This document shows, piece after piece, positions 7,989 through 16,400 of a DNA stretch of 38,354 bases. A model generated the notes under the pieces. The model did no database searches. It was not told the origin of the DNA and saw only the letters and a program-made list of their open reading frames with translations. This DNA comes from CALUTH01 sp964452495. Its GTDB lineage: Bacteria > Cyanobacteriota > Vampirovibrionia > Gastranaerophilales > Gastranaerophilaceae. The translations under genes were made by a program, and so were the position numbers. How positions within the stretch are numbered: position 1 is the first letter of the stretch; each line of letters starts with the position of its first letter. Where the stretch lies: contig CAYVMC010000018.1 of assembly GCA_964452495.1 (NCBI GenBank), forward strand, positions 1-38,354, in the 5' to 3' direction.

Positions 7989-9856
7989 GTTTTTATCTCC
8001 TTTTTAAGTTGTTTTTCTTTTTTTCTGCATTTTTTGCATTTCTTATCTTTTTTACATTTTGTGCATACTTGTGTTTTGGGAGGTTCGCAGGCAATTCTTT
8101 GCCGTGTTCCATCATTGAAAGCACTCGCTGTCAGTATATTAATGTATTCACTGCCGAAGTGTGCATAGTCAAATATAACAACTCCGTTAAGCCCGAAACG
8201 TCTGCATTCATGCACAATTCTTATCAAATCTTCCGGTGCTCCCTTTATGAATGTTACAAATAAACCTGCATAGAGTTTTGTTTTTTTTGTACTCAGATTT
8301 TTTATCTCATTAATCATATTAACGGTTGTTTTAGGGTCACAGGTTAAAAATAACGGTGTAAAGCCGTCTACATAATCATTTCTTGACCAGGTGCGCCAAT
8401 CTTGAAGTTTTGTTGTAAGTGCAGTTTTATAATTAGGAAAAATAACTGTTGTTAAAGTGACATTTTTTGAGCGGCAGAGTTCCGATGCTTTCTTTACAAA
8501 ATCGGTAACTTTTTCTGCCCTGTAAAATAACCATTTATCCCACAGCTCATCAGTACGGGTTAATGTCAGCGGGTCAACGTTGTAAATTTCTTTAAAACCT
8601 TCTCTTGCATAGGATGTATAACCCCATGTAGAGGTTTCGTATCCCGGAATATCCGGCGAAATTGCCTGCGGATATCGGATATAATCAAGATTTATGCCGT
8701 CAGGGTTGTATTTACAAATTATTTCGTCAAGTAATTTGATTAAAAAGTCCTGTACTTCCGGATTGGATGGGTCTAAGAAGTACCCGTTATGTTCGGAGGT
8801 TGAGTATACAGGTTCAATAGAATCAGCATTGTTGCCCGGCAGGTTTGACCAGCTTGGGCGGATTGATAGAATGTAGTTCGGGTAATTAACGGGGTTTTTG
8901 TTACCGACATAGAAGGTTTCAAACCAGATGTGGATTTTAATTTTGCGTTTGTGTGCTTCTTTTATCCAGATTTCTAATGGATCAAAGCCTGTAAATTCTT
9001 CATTTTGTTCTATAAATCCATACGAAAGCATTAAGTCACTTGGATAAATGGTTTTGCCGTGGTAATAAGTTTCTAAAAATACGGTGTTAATACCTGATTT
9101 TTGCAGGTGTTCAAGAGCCTGAACAATATCGCTTTCTGATTTGCAAGTTGGTCGTATCCATATTCCCTTTAATTCGTTCTGTTTATATGGTACAACAAGT
9201 GACAATGCTTCATTTGCATACTCTATAGCACGCCCCGAATATTTTTGGACATTGGAACTGTCCTTTTTGGCTTTATGGATATTCTCTCTTGATTTGTTTA
9301 TTGCTGTAATTGTTTTTCTTGCATCGTATCTGGGAGTTGTTTTAATATAAAAATTCATTATATTCTGGACTTCTATCAGTTTAAGTTTTGCACTAAATAA
9401 GAATGTATCCGAGGTAATATAGGATGTTATTGTTTTGTTGACAGGATCTATGTATACTTTTGCTCCTACTATTAAATTTTCGTTAATCCAATGTTTGGCT
9501 TCTCCATGACCGCTTATTACAATTCCGTTTGCTGGTATCAAAGTATTTGCACCGCTCAGTTGGGTTACAATCCCATCTATAACTAACGCTTCTGTGCCAA
9601 ATTCGTTGGTATTGGTACGCCTTCCAAATTCCGGAGTGTATACGACAAGCTGGTTTGTACCCCTTAAACCTGGAAATCGTGCATTTTGGGTATTATTTTC
9701 ATTTGTCGGATCAATAACGCTTACTTTACGTGTTGTTTGGTTAAATATTATTTCTTTTGCGCCGGGCTTAAAAGGTTCAAATACAGCCATTGCATCTGCT
9801 GTATTAATACTGATAGTCATGAATATTAACAGTATTAATATAAATAAACGTTTCAT
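7958..9856 (-). CDS. Secreted GHL10/DUF187-type glycosyl hydrolase-like protein
   Basis: A 632-residue exported protein with a TIM-barrel of the glycosyl-hydrolase-like 10 (YngK) family, presumed to act on a cell-wall or extracellular glycan. Residues 1-22 are a Sec signal peptide (KRLFILILLIFM, then A-D-A). Residues ~23-225 form an N-terminal region resembling copper-amine-oxidase-like or phosphodiester-glycosidase leader domains, which I cannot name firmly. The barrel starts at LKGIWIRPT and continues with INTVFLETYY, KIKIHIWFETF and PDGINLDYIRYP, where the Asp of NLDYIRYP is a plausible catalytic residue. The C-terminal ~45 residues are extremely Lys-rich with CxxC pairs (CTKC, CKKC). The start lies eight bases after the upstream TPR gene, whose end provides gagga. 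Confidence 0.88.
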   Translation of the reverse strand: MKRLFILILLIFMTISINTADAMAVFEPFKPGAKEIIFNQTTRKVSVIDPTNENNTQNARFPGLRGTNQLVVYTPEFGRRTNTNEFGTEALVIDGIVTQLSGANTLIPANGIVISGHGEAKHWINENLIVGAKVYIDPVNKTITSYITSDTFLFSAKLKLIEVQNIMNFYIKTTPRYDARKTITAINKSRENIHKAKKDSSNVQKYSGRAIEYANEALSLVVPYKQNELKGIWIRPTCKSESDIVQALEHLQKSGINTVFLETYYHGKTIYPSDLMLSYGFIEQNEEFTGFDPLEIWIKEAHKRKIKIHIWFETFYVGNKNPVNYPNYILSIRPSWSNLPGNNADSIEPVYSTSEHNGYFLDPSNPEVQDFLIKLLDEIICKYNPDGINLDYIRYPQAISPDIPGYETSTWGYTSYAREGFKEIYNVDPLTLTRTDELWDKWLFYRAEKVTDFVKKASELCRSKNVTLTTVIFPNYKTALTTKLQDWRTWSRNDYVDGFTPLFLTCDPKTTVNMINEIKNLSTKKTKLYAGLFVTFIKGAPEDLIRIVHECRRFGLNGVVIFDYAHFGSEYINILTASAFNDGTRQRIACEPPKTQVCTKCKKDKKCKKCRKKEKQLKKEIKTRTKKINKKK

Positions 9857-9864
9857 CCTTAAAT

Positions 9865-10509
9865 TTAATCCTCGACGAAGTGAATCCTTGTATTCTTATA
9901 ATATAATGTATTATTTGAATTTAATTCCTCTAATAAGCGTATTTTGGTGTTTAATTCTTCTGACGGATTGATAGTGTAGGCCTCATTTAGATATTTGAGT
10001 GCGGACTGTGTATCTCCGAGTTTTTGATAAATTACACCTATTTTGTTGTTAACATTGTATATAGAATTATTTCTTATGTAGGCTTGATTATACTGTTTTA
10101 ATGCTCTCCTGTATTCTGCCCTTTTGTAGTAGTAATCGCCGAAACCTTCATATCCCGGTGTATAGTTTTTATCAATAAGCAGTGTTTTGTAGTAAAATTC
10201 TTTTGCGTACTTGTTTTGACCAAGAATTTCGTAAAGTTGTGCAAGTTTAAGTGAATAAGATGGATTGTCAGGATGTTTTGACAGCAGTACTCTGTAACAG
10301 CCTGCAGCATATTCAGCGTTGCGTGTTATCTCTTCTTCTATTGTTGATTCTGTTGCTGCGGTGTAGTATTGAAAGGCTTTATCTTCAAATTCTTTAGTAT
10401 TAATTAGGGAGTAATCAATTTTCTGAAAATATTCAACCCCGCCTTTTTCAACAGCCATAACGGGTATTGCTGCAAAAGTAAGAATAATTGTCAGAATGAT
10501 TTTATACAT
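9865..10509 (-). CDS. Exported TPR-repeat protein
   Basis: A 214-residue protein with a signal peptide (residues 1-19, IILTIILTFAAIPVMA) followed by about four tetratricopeptide repeats between residues 45 and 205, for example LAQLYEILGQNKYAKEFY and IGVIYQKLGDTQSALKYL. TPRs bind partner proteins, so this may be a periplasmic scaffold. It is the first gene of the minus-strand group and sits eight bases from the GHL10 gene, suggesting the two act together on the envelope. No Shine-Dalgarno precedes the ATG. A perfect -10 (tataat on the minus strand, 10521-10516) ends six bases before it, so the transcript may be leaderless. Function beyond the fold is unknown. Confidence 0.85.
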   Translation of the reverse strand: MYKIILTIILTFAAIPVMAVEKGGVEYFQKIDYSLINTKEFEDKAFQYYTAATESTIEEEITRNAEYAAGCYRVLLSKHPDNPSYSLKLAQLYEILGQNKYAKEFYYKTLLIDKNYTPGYEGFGDYYYKRAEYRRALKQYNQAYIRNNSIYNVNNKIGVIYQKLGDTQSALKYLNEAYTINPSEELNTKIRLLEELNSNNTLYYKNTRIHFVED

Positions 10510-10561
10510 AAAATTATTATATCAGGAACAGAATATGGAAAAAATAATTGTATAGATATTA

Positions 10562-10590
10562 TTGTTATTTCTTACCATTTATACTATACT
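10562..10590 (+). promoter_or_regulatory. Sigma-70 promoter of ompH
   Basis: ttgtta (10562-10567) and tatact (10585-10590) are separated by 17 bases. A second, overlapping tatact occurs at 10580-10585. The predicted start point is about 20 bases before the ATG and just ahead of the aggagg ribosome site. Confidence 0.6.
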
Positions 10591-10617
10591 TATGTTAAGT
10601 AAGTAGGAGGGTTTCTA

Positions 10618-11082
10618 ATGGATAAACACTTTAAGTCAGTATTAGCATTGTCAATTGCATTTGTAATTGGATGCGGGTTTAATAGTATGGCAAATTCAAA
10701 TGCTGCAGTAAGCAAAATTGCCGTTGTTGATATACCTAAGGTTGTTGCTCAATCTGCACAGGTTAAAAATCTTAAAGCAGAACACGATAAGAAAAAGAAT
10801 GAGATAGTTCAGTTTATGAACAAAGCAAAATCAGAGGTTGATGCACAAACCGATGTTGATAAAAAGAAAACAATGGCTCAAAAGTATGAAAAGGAACTTG
10901 CGGCAAAAAGAGAAGCAGTAGCAAAGGATTATACAAAAAAACTTGCACAGATAGACAAAGATATAACAGCAGTTATTACCAAGCAAGCTCAGGCAATGGG
11001 TTATGATATTGTACTTGCAAAGAATGTGGTACTTTTTGGCGGAGACAATATCACTGATACTATTGTTAAGAATGTTAAGTAG
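10618..11082 (+). CDS. ompH: OmpH/Skp-family periplasmic chaperone
   Basis: A 154-residue periplasmic chaperone of the OmpH/Skp family, which holds unfolded outer-membrane proteins on the way to the BAM machinery. A signal sequence covers residues 1-30 (LALSIAFVIGCGF ... A-A). The mature part starts with the strand KIAVVDIPKVV, then a long charged coiled coil (about residues 50-118), then the closing strand YDIVLAKNVVLF, the normal Skp order. The start is supported by an excellent aggagg. It is monocistronic, with its own promoter and a strong terminator. It supports an outer membrane, together with kdsB. Confidence 0.9.
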   Translation: MDKHFKSVLALSIAFVIGCGFNSMANSNAAVSKIAVVDIPKVVAQSAQVKNLKAEHDKKKNEIVQFMNKAKSEVDAQTDVDKKKTMAQKYEKELAAKREAVAKDYTKKLAQIDKDITAVITKQAQAMGYDIVLAKNVVLFGGDNITDTIVKNVK

Positions 11083-11095
11083 TCTTTTTTTGAAT

Positions 11096-11133
11096 AAAAA
11101 AGCGGGACGGGAATAATACCGCCCCGCTTTTTT
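11096..11133 (+). terminator. Rho-independent terminator of ompH
   Basis: Stem aaaaaagcgggacgg / ccgccccgctttttt with a single mismatch and an eight-base loop, ending in a T run, 14 bases after the stop codon. Confidence 0.9.
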
Positions 11134-11180
11134 GCTGTTTGTTACTAGTTTGTGAATACAGGTTAAATGCTCCGGCTTTA

Positions 11181-11209
11181 TTGACTTGCTTTTGCGTTTA
11201 CGTTATCGT
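11181..11209 (+). promoter_or_regulatory. Probable promoter of yidC-queA
   Basis: ttgact (11181-11186) and tatcgt (11204-11209) with 17-base spacing, 35 bases before the yidC start. Confidence 0.5.
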
Positions 11210-11244
11210 TTTATTGATAAATTTAATGGAGAGAAGGTAAACTT

Positions 11245-12327
11245 ATGGACTTTGCAACAGGTTTTACTATAGATGTATTAAAAGCACTCGGTTCTTTTGC
11301 GGGCTATGGTGTTGGTATTATCATTCTTACAATTATTGTAAGAGCGGCACTCTGGCCTCTCGGTGTTTCACAGCAGCGCTCAATGCGTATGATGCAGAAA
11401 TTACAGCCTAAGATGAAGGCTATTCAGGAACGTTACAAAAATGATCCTCAGACTATGCAGCGCAAAATGATGGATTTTTACAAGGAGCATAAATTCAATC
11501 CTATGGCAGGTTGTTTCCCGCTGCTTGTACAAATGCCTATATTCATTCTGCTTTATTCTGCACTTATGAGTCCGCAGTTTATACAACTTGCCGGTGATTC
11601 TCAGTTTTTGTTTATAAAAAGACTTGATTCTACTCTTAAAACAAGTGCAGGTATATCTCAGGATGGAGTTTTAGGAGTTTCAAAGTATGATACTTTTATG
11701 ACCGGCAAGGTTGCAAAAGTTTATCTTAAGGATGAGGTTCTTGATAATGTAAAAATATCAAAACCTAATAAGGCAATAGATGTTCAGGGTGAGCTTATCC
11801 CGGGGCAGCCGGTTGATTTTAAAGTCAGCCTTGATAATTTAAATCTAAAATTCAGCCAGTTAGACAGTATAGAAAAAGCAGAAATCGAAGTAATGGATTT
11901 GCAGACCAAAGAAACTGAAACGCTTACTTTTGAAAGAAAAGGCGGAATACTGGTTGCTACAATCCCTACTAAGGAGGTTCAAACAGCATTTCATTACGAT
12001 GTCTTGATTTTAATAATTCTGTTTGGTTTAACTATGCTTGCATCTCAAAAGGCAATGATGTCAATGACTAAGGGGCAGGAAATGGATGAAGCACAAAAGG
12101 CTATGCAAAAGTCTATGAATACATTTATGCCTATTATGCTTATGTTTACGTTTGTTATTATTCCTATTCCGGCCGGGGTTCTGCTTTACTTAATTTCAAG
12201 TAACGTGTTCCAGGTTATCCAGACAATTGCTATAAATAAGCAGCTTGAAATGGAAGATCATAAAAAAGCGGAAGTTATTGATGACGATGATTTAAAAAAG
12301 GCAAAGAAAATTCAGGCGAAAGAATAA
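11245..12327 (+). CDS. yidC: Membrane protein insertase YidC/Oxa1/Alb3
   Basis: Inserts and folds proteins in the cytoplasmic membrane, alone or with Sec. This 360-residue form lacks the large N-terminal periplasmic domain of proteobacterial YidC and starts almost directly with the first core helix. R33 in IIVRAALWPL matches the conserved groove arginine. The cytoplasmic hairpin with LQPKMKAIQERYKNDPQ follows, then the helix FPLLVQMPIFILLYSAL. Residues ~128-250 are a charged, beta-rich insert before the next membrane helices (LILIILFGLTML, TFMPIMLMFTFVII and IPAGVLLYLISSNVF). An insert in this place is, as I recall, a trait of cyanobacterial YidC. The start has ggagag upstream. Its stop overlaps the queA start by one base. 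Confidence 0.95.
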   Translation: MDFATGFTIDVLKALGSFAGYGVGIIILTIIVRAALWPLGVSQQRSMRMMQKLQPKMKAIQERYKNDPQTMQRKMMDFYKEHKFNPMAGCFPLLVQMPIFILLYSALMSPQFIQLAGDSQFLFIKRLDSTLKTSAGISQDGVLGVSKYDTFMTGKVAKVYLKDEVLDNVKISKPNKAIDVQGELIPGQPVDFKVSLDNLNLKFSQLDSIEKAEIEVMDLQTKETETLTFERKGGILVATIPTKEVQTAFHYDVLILIILFGLTMLASQKAMMSMTKGQEMDEAQKAMQKSMNTFMPIMLMFTFVIIPIPAGVLLYLISSNVFQVIQTIAINKQLEMEDHKKAEVIDDDDLKKAKKIQAKE

Positions 12328-13370
12328 TGCTTGTAAGTGATTTTGATTACAATTTACCGGAAGAATTAATAGCACAAATCCCTGCTGATAAGCGGGATTT
12401 GTCACGTATGATGGTTTTAAATCGTCAAGATAAAAGTATTCATCATCATATTTTTAAAGATATTGTAGATTTGATTGATGAAAATTCGGTACTTATTCTT
12501 AACAATACCAGAGTAATACCGGCAAGGCTTTATGCGTATAAAGATACCGGTGCAAAGATAGAAGTGTTTTTACTCAAAGAAATTGAGCCGCACAGGTGGG
12601 AGGCACTTGTCAAGCCATCAAAGCGTGTTAAACCGGGAACTAAATTAACAGTAAGTGATGAATTGAATGTTGAAATCCTTTCTCCGGCAGCGGATGAAGG
12701 TAAATGGAATGTGGCTTTGGATTATGATGGAAATATTTATGATGTTCTCTCCAGAGCCGGAAATATTCCGCTGCCTCCCTATATTGAACGTAAAATGACT
12801 CCGGAGGAAATTAAGAAACTGGATTATGAACGTTATCAAACTGTATTTGCACAAAAAGAGGGTTCTGTAGCTGCTCCGACGGCAGGACTTCACTTTACAA
12901 CAGAAATTCTTAATAAGTTGAAAAATAAAGGTGTTCAAATAGGTTATGTTACGCTTAATGTTGGTTTAGGAACCTTTAGACCTGTTAAGTGTGATGTTGT
13001 TGAAGAGCATAGGATGGACAGTGAGAGTTTTGAAATATCTGCCGAAACCGCAGAATTAATAAATACTTCAAAAAAAGAGGGTAAGAAAATAATAGCGGTT
13101 GGAACTACCTCTGTAAGAACGTTAGAGACTGCGTATAAACAGTTTGGCGAAATAAAAGAATGTCAATCAAGTTCAACTCTATTTATTTACCCTCCGTATG
13201 AATTTAAAATAGTTAATAGTTTAATTACGAATTTTCACCTGCCGAAATCTACACTTCTAATGCTTGTATCGGCACTTGCAGGGCGTGAGTTTGTTCTTGA
13301 GGCATACAGAGAAGCAATTGAGAATAAATACCGCTTTTATAGTTACGGCGACTGCATGTTTATAGATTAA
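12327..13370 (+). CDS. queA: S-adenosylmethionine:tRNA ribosyltransferase-isomerase
   Basis: Transfers and isomerises the ribose of SAM onto 7-aminomethyl-7-deazaguanine in tRNA, giving epoxyqueuosine in GUN-anticodon tRNAs. It is 347 residues, as usual. Diagnostic segments are the N-terminal DFDYNLPEELIAQ, LILNNTRVIPARL, GSVAAPTAGLHFT, VTLNVGLGTFRPV and the C-terminal LITNFHLPKSTLLMLVSA. It shares one base with the end of yidC, so the two are translationally coupled. A hairpin follows five bases after the stop. No other queuosine gene is in the window. Confidence 0.97.
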   Translation: MLVSDFDYNLPEELIAQIPADKRDLSRMMVLNRQDKSIHHHIFKDIVDLIDENSVLILNNTRVIPARLYAYKDTGAKIEVFLLKEIEPHRWEALVKPSKRVKPGTKLTVSDELNVEILSPAADEGKWNVALDYDGNIYDVLSRAGNIPLPPYIERKMTPEEIKKLDYERYQTVFAQKEGSVAAPTAGLHFTTEILNKLKNKGVQIGYVTLNVGLGTFRPVKCDVVEEHRMDSESFEISAETAELINTSKKEGKKIIAVGTTSVRTLETAYKQFGEIKECQSSSTLFIYPPYEFKIVNSLITNFHLPKSTLLMLVSALAGREFVLEAYREAIENKYRFYSYGDCMFID

Positions 13371-13374
13371 AAAG

Positions 13375-13399
13375 CAGGCGGGATTTTTGTTCCCGCCTG
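13375..13399. terminator. Bidirectional terminator between queA and convergent gene
   Basis: A perfect nine-base stem caggcggga / tcccgcctg with a seven-base loop. The better T run (ctttttaa) is on the minus strand, serving the 13414-14628 gene; on the plus strand it is followed by aaagtttt after queA. Confidence 0.85.
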
Positions 13400-13413
13400 A
13401 AAGTTTTAGTTGA

Positions 13414-14628
13414 TTAATCTTTCTGTAATATTCGACCAACTATTTGACCAATCCCAATACCACCAATACCTCCTATAAGACCGGTGATTGCTGTGTTAAC
13501 GACCGAGGTTTCTTTTTCTACTGGTGTTGGAGAGTTTTCTTGAGGTGCTTTTCCGTCTATGGTTTTGGCCATTTCATCAAGTACTGCTTGAATGATGGCA
13601 TCTGAATATTGTGCATTTGCTAAAGAGGGGTCTTCTTTGGGATTTTGTGCAACTATTGCGGCTATTCTTTTATTTTCCTGAGCAAGTGCTTTTACAGCAT
13701 CATTATCACCCAAGCCCATATTAATTGCCTGCTGTTCAAGTGACTGCATTACATTCAAAGTATCTTTATAGGACAGTTTGTTGAAAAAGTCAGATATGTT
13801 TTTAAGAACACCTGTATTAATACCTGTATTTAGCCCTTTATTTATTCCTATTAGAAAATTGTACGCATTTTCCGGGTTAACTTTAGCAAGAATTTCTTTC
13901 ACATCATCATTATCAGTTATAATTTCATTAAATTCGCTCAAAAGTTGTGAAGCCAGTGCGGCACCTTCTGCCCTGCCAGCCTCTGTAATAGTTGATTGTT
14001 GTGCAGGCTTATCCACCGGAACACTCCTTTCTGCGGGTATATCAGGCTGCGGTTCTTCTACTGTAGTTGTGGGTTCCGAAGGTTCAGGGGGTGGGCATTT
14101 TGCGGATTTCTTTTCTGATGTTGGAGTTGTAGTATCTAGATTACTATTTGTGACTTCTGTGTCTTGGGTGACTGCATCAGGAGTTTGTGTTGGTACTGAG
14201 CCACCTGAATATACCTCCTGAAGAAGATATCCATACCCGTTTGATTGCAGCAGGTACATTATATAATCAAGATCGGCTTTATTAAAATCTGCAGGCGGGT
14301 TTTTAAGAAGAGTTAAGAGATTCTGTGCCTCAACCGGTGAATCAAGTGTTTTTTTATCTGGACCGGGGGCTTTTAAAATTTTTGCGATTTCTTTTGCTGC
14401 AGCTTTTGTACCATTCTCTTTAAATTCTTTTGTTGCAATATCGTGTGAACGTTCTACCATTAAACCTTCAACGTATTCTATTTCAGCAGCACCCATTTTG
14501 TCTCTGTTACCGTTCAGCCAGTTACCTAATTCTAGCAGTTCTGCTCTGGTATCAATTTTTTTGTTTTCACCTCCTAACTTTTCAATAGCTGCACGTACGG
14601 CATTTGAAATTTTACTAAAATCATTCAT
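13414..14628 (-). CDS. Two-domain protein of unknown function with C-terminal glycine-rich helix
   Basis: A 404-residue protein I do not recognise. Residues 1-140 are helical and hold what looks like an internal duplication: 27-58 and 96-127 align without gaps over 32 positions (shared D, E, L, L, A, acidic, I/L, acidic, Y, V/I, L). Residues ~145-215 form a Thr/Pro/Glu-rich linker with one cysteine. Residues ~216-360 are a second helical domain. Residues 375-400 (TAITGLIGGIGGIGIGQIVG) form a glycine-zipper-like hydrophobic helix that could enter a membrane or self-associate. No signal peptide is seen. The start has aaaggag seven bases upstream. Its upstream region holds a perfect HLR1 site, so it is probably under an RpaB-type regulator. 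It is likely a lineage-specific envelope or surface protein. Confidence 0.8.
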   Translation of the reverse strand: MNDFSKISNAVRAAIEKLGGENKKIDTRAELLELGNWLNGNRDKMGAAEIEYVEGLMVERSHDIATKEFKENGTKAAAKEIAKILKAPGPDKKTLDSPVEAQNLLTLLKNPPADFNKADLDYIMYLLQSNGYGYLLQEVYSGGSVPTQTPDAVTQDTEVTNSNLDTTTPTSEKKSAKCPPPEPSEPTTTVEEPQPDIPAERSVPVDKPAQQSTITEAGRAEGAALASQLLSEFNEIITDNDDVKEILAKVNPENAYNFLIGINKGLNTGINTGVLKNISDFFNKLSYKDTLNVMQSLEQQAINMGLGDNDAVKALAQENKRIAAIVAQNPKEDPSLANAQYSDAIIQAVLDEMAKTIDGKAPQENSPTPVEKETSVVNTAITGLIGGIGGIGIGQIVGRILQKD

Positions 14629-14934
14629 TTGTTACTCCTTTCATTTTTGCTAACATCACATTTTTACATTTATGTTGCATTCGCTCAAAAGCATTATGAT
14701 TAAAAGAATTTAGCTATGATTATCATGTGTAATATGTAAAGTTTTGTAACAATTTATAGAAAAAATTAAAGTTATTACCCAATCTTGCCGTATATAGATA
14801 ACATAAATGTAAAAATGTGTACTTTCTTTTTACTGCGAAGTGTGTATTTATAATTTCTTTGGGGTTAGGAAAATCATTTGTAAATTGAGTTTTTTTGTTC
14901 TATTATTTCCTTATAAATACCTTAAGGAGAAAAG
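14629..14934. promoter_or_regulatory. Divergent regulatory spacer (404-aa protein gene / gatA)
   Basis: This gene-free stretch contains a 20-base sequence at 14657-14676 (cacatttttacatttatgtt) repeated as an exact inverse at 14800-14819, and a perfect HLR1 element between them. Each arm contains TTTACATT, an HLR1 half-site, with a GTT trinucleotide three bases on. A minus-strand -10 (cataat, 14698-14693) would place the HLR1 element at about -47 to -64 of its start point. For gatA I see only a weak promoter (tataaa at 14912-14917). Confidence 0.55.
14733..14750 (-). promoter_or_regulatory. Perfect HLR1 element (RpaB-type binding site)
   Basis: On the minus strand it reads GTTACAAA-AC-TTTACATA, an exact match to the HLR1 consensus (G/T)TTACA(T/A)(T/A)-N2-(G/T)TTACA(T/A)(T/A), which is bound by the OmpR-type regulator RpaB in cyanobacteria. 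It is oriented toward the 404-residue protein gene. Confidence 0.6.
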
Positions 14935-16398
14935 ATGGAAGAATTACTTAGAAAGAGCGCAAAAGAACAGAGTATAGCTATAAGAAATAAAGAAATTACT
15001 GCGGTAGAACTTACACAGGCCTCATTAAATCGTATTAAAAATATTGATGATAAATTGGGTGCATTTAATTCTTTAACAGAAGAAACAGCTCTTAATACAG
15101 CAAAAAAAGTTGATGAGAAATTAGCAAAAGGTGAGGAATTACCGCTCTTAGCAGGTGTACCGCTGGCATTAAAAGATAATATGAACCTTATTGGTTCCAA
15201 AACAACCGCATCAAGTAAAATTTTAGAAAATTTTGTTTCGCCTTACAATGCAACGGTTACCGATAAGCTTTTAAATAATCTTGTACCTATTGTTGGTAAA
15301 GCAAATTTGGATGAATTTGCTATGGGATCATCAAATGAAAACTCTGCTTTTAAGAAGGTACACAATCCGTGGAATTTAAATAAAGTCCCCGGCGGATCAT
15401 CCGGCGGTTCTGCAGCAGCTGTTGCATCCTGTGAAGCTGCACTTGCTCTCGGTTCTGATACCGGCGGTAGTATTCGTCTTCCCGCCAGCTTTTGCGGCAT
15501 AGTTGGAATGAAACCGACTTATGGTATTGTATCACGTTATGGCTTAATTGCATTTGCATCATCACTTGATCAAATTGGACCATTTGCAAGAACTGTTGAA
15601 GATGCCGCAATGCTTTTAGAGGTAATTGCCGGACATGATACACATGATTCTACATCTTTAAATCGTCCTGTTGAAAACTACACGGCACACCTTAATAATG
15701 ATATTAAGGGTAAAAAAGTGGGTGTTATTAAGGATTTAATGGGTGAAGGCTTATCTGATGATGTAAGAAATGCAATAGAAAATGCTATTGAAACATATAA
15801 ATCACTCGGTGCAGAGATTGTTGAAATTGATTTGCCAAATATTAAGTATTCAATTGGTATATATTACATTCTTGCAACTGCGGAATGCAGTTCTAATCTG
15901 GCACGTTTTGACGGTGTAAAATATGGACATAGAACAGAAAATGCAGAAAATTTACTTGAAATGTATTGCAAGACAAGGGCAGAAGGTTTTGGCGATGAAG
16001 TAAAACGTCGTATTATGCTCGGGACTTATGCTTTAAGCTCTGGTTATTACGATGCTTATTATAAAAAAGCACAGCAAATGCGAAGACTTGTAACAGAGGA
16101 TTTTGTAAATGCGTTTAAAACAGCAGATGTTTTAATTTCGCCAACCTGCCCGAACACAGCCTTTGATTTAGGCTCTAAAGCAAATGATCCGCTTGCAATG
16201 TATCTTACTGATATTGCAACAATTAGTGCTAACCTTGCCGGAATTCCAGGAATGAGTGTTCCTGCCGGATTTGATAAAGATGGTATGCCTATTGGCTTGC
16301 AGATACTTGCTCCGCAGCTGGGAGAGGTATCGTTATTCAATTTTGGATACAAGTTTGAACAAGAACACGACTATTATAAAAAGCAGCCTAAAATTTAA
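14935..16398 (+). CDS. gatA: Asp/Glu-tRNA amidotransferase subunit A
   Basis: The amidase subunit of GatCAB, which releases ammonia from glutamine to convert Glu-tRNA(Gln) (and/or Asp-tRNA(Asn)) to the correct aminoacyl-tRNA. The 487-residue length is normal. The Ser-cis-Ser-Lys catalytic set is present: K80 (in ALKDN), S155 (in GGSSGGS) and S179 (in GSDTGGSIRLP). The start has aaggag five bases upstream. nanE follows after two bases, so gatA heads an operon with sugar genes, an unusual partner set. gatB and gatC are not in the window. Confidence 0.97.
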   Translation: MEELLRKSAKEQSIAIRNKEITAVELTQASLNRIKNIDDKLGAFNSLTEETALNTAKKVDEKLAKGEELPLLAGVPLALKDNMNLIGSKTTASSKILENFVSPYNATVTDKLLNNLVPIVGKANLDEFAMGSSNENSAFKKVHNPWNLNKVPGGSSGGSAAAVASCEAALALGSDTGGSIRLPASFCGIVGMKPTYGIVSRYGLIAFASSLDQIGPFARTVEDAAMLLEVIAGHDTHDSTSLNRPVENYTAHLNNDIKGKKVGVIKDLMGEGLSDDVRNAIENAIETYKSLGAEIVEIDLPNIKYSIGIYYILATAECSSNLARFDGVKYGHRTENAENLLEMYCKTRAEGFGDEVKRRIMLGTYALSSGYYDAYYKKAQQMRRLVTEDFVNAFKTADVLISPTCPNTAFDLGSKANDPLAMYLTDIATISANLAGIPGMSVPAGFDKDGMPIGLQILAPQLGEVSLFNFGYKFEQEHDYYKKQPKI

Positions 16399-16400
16399 TT

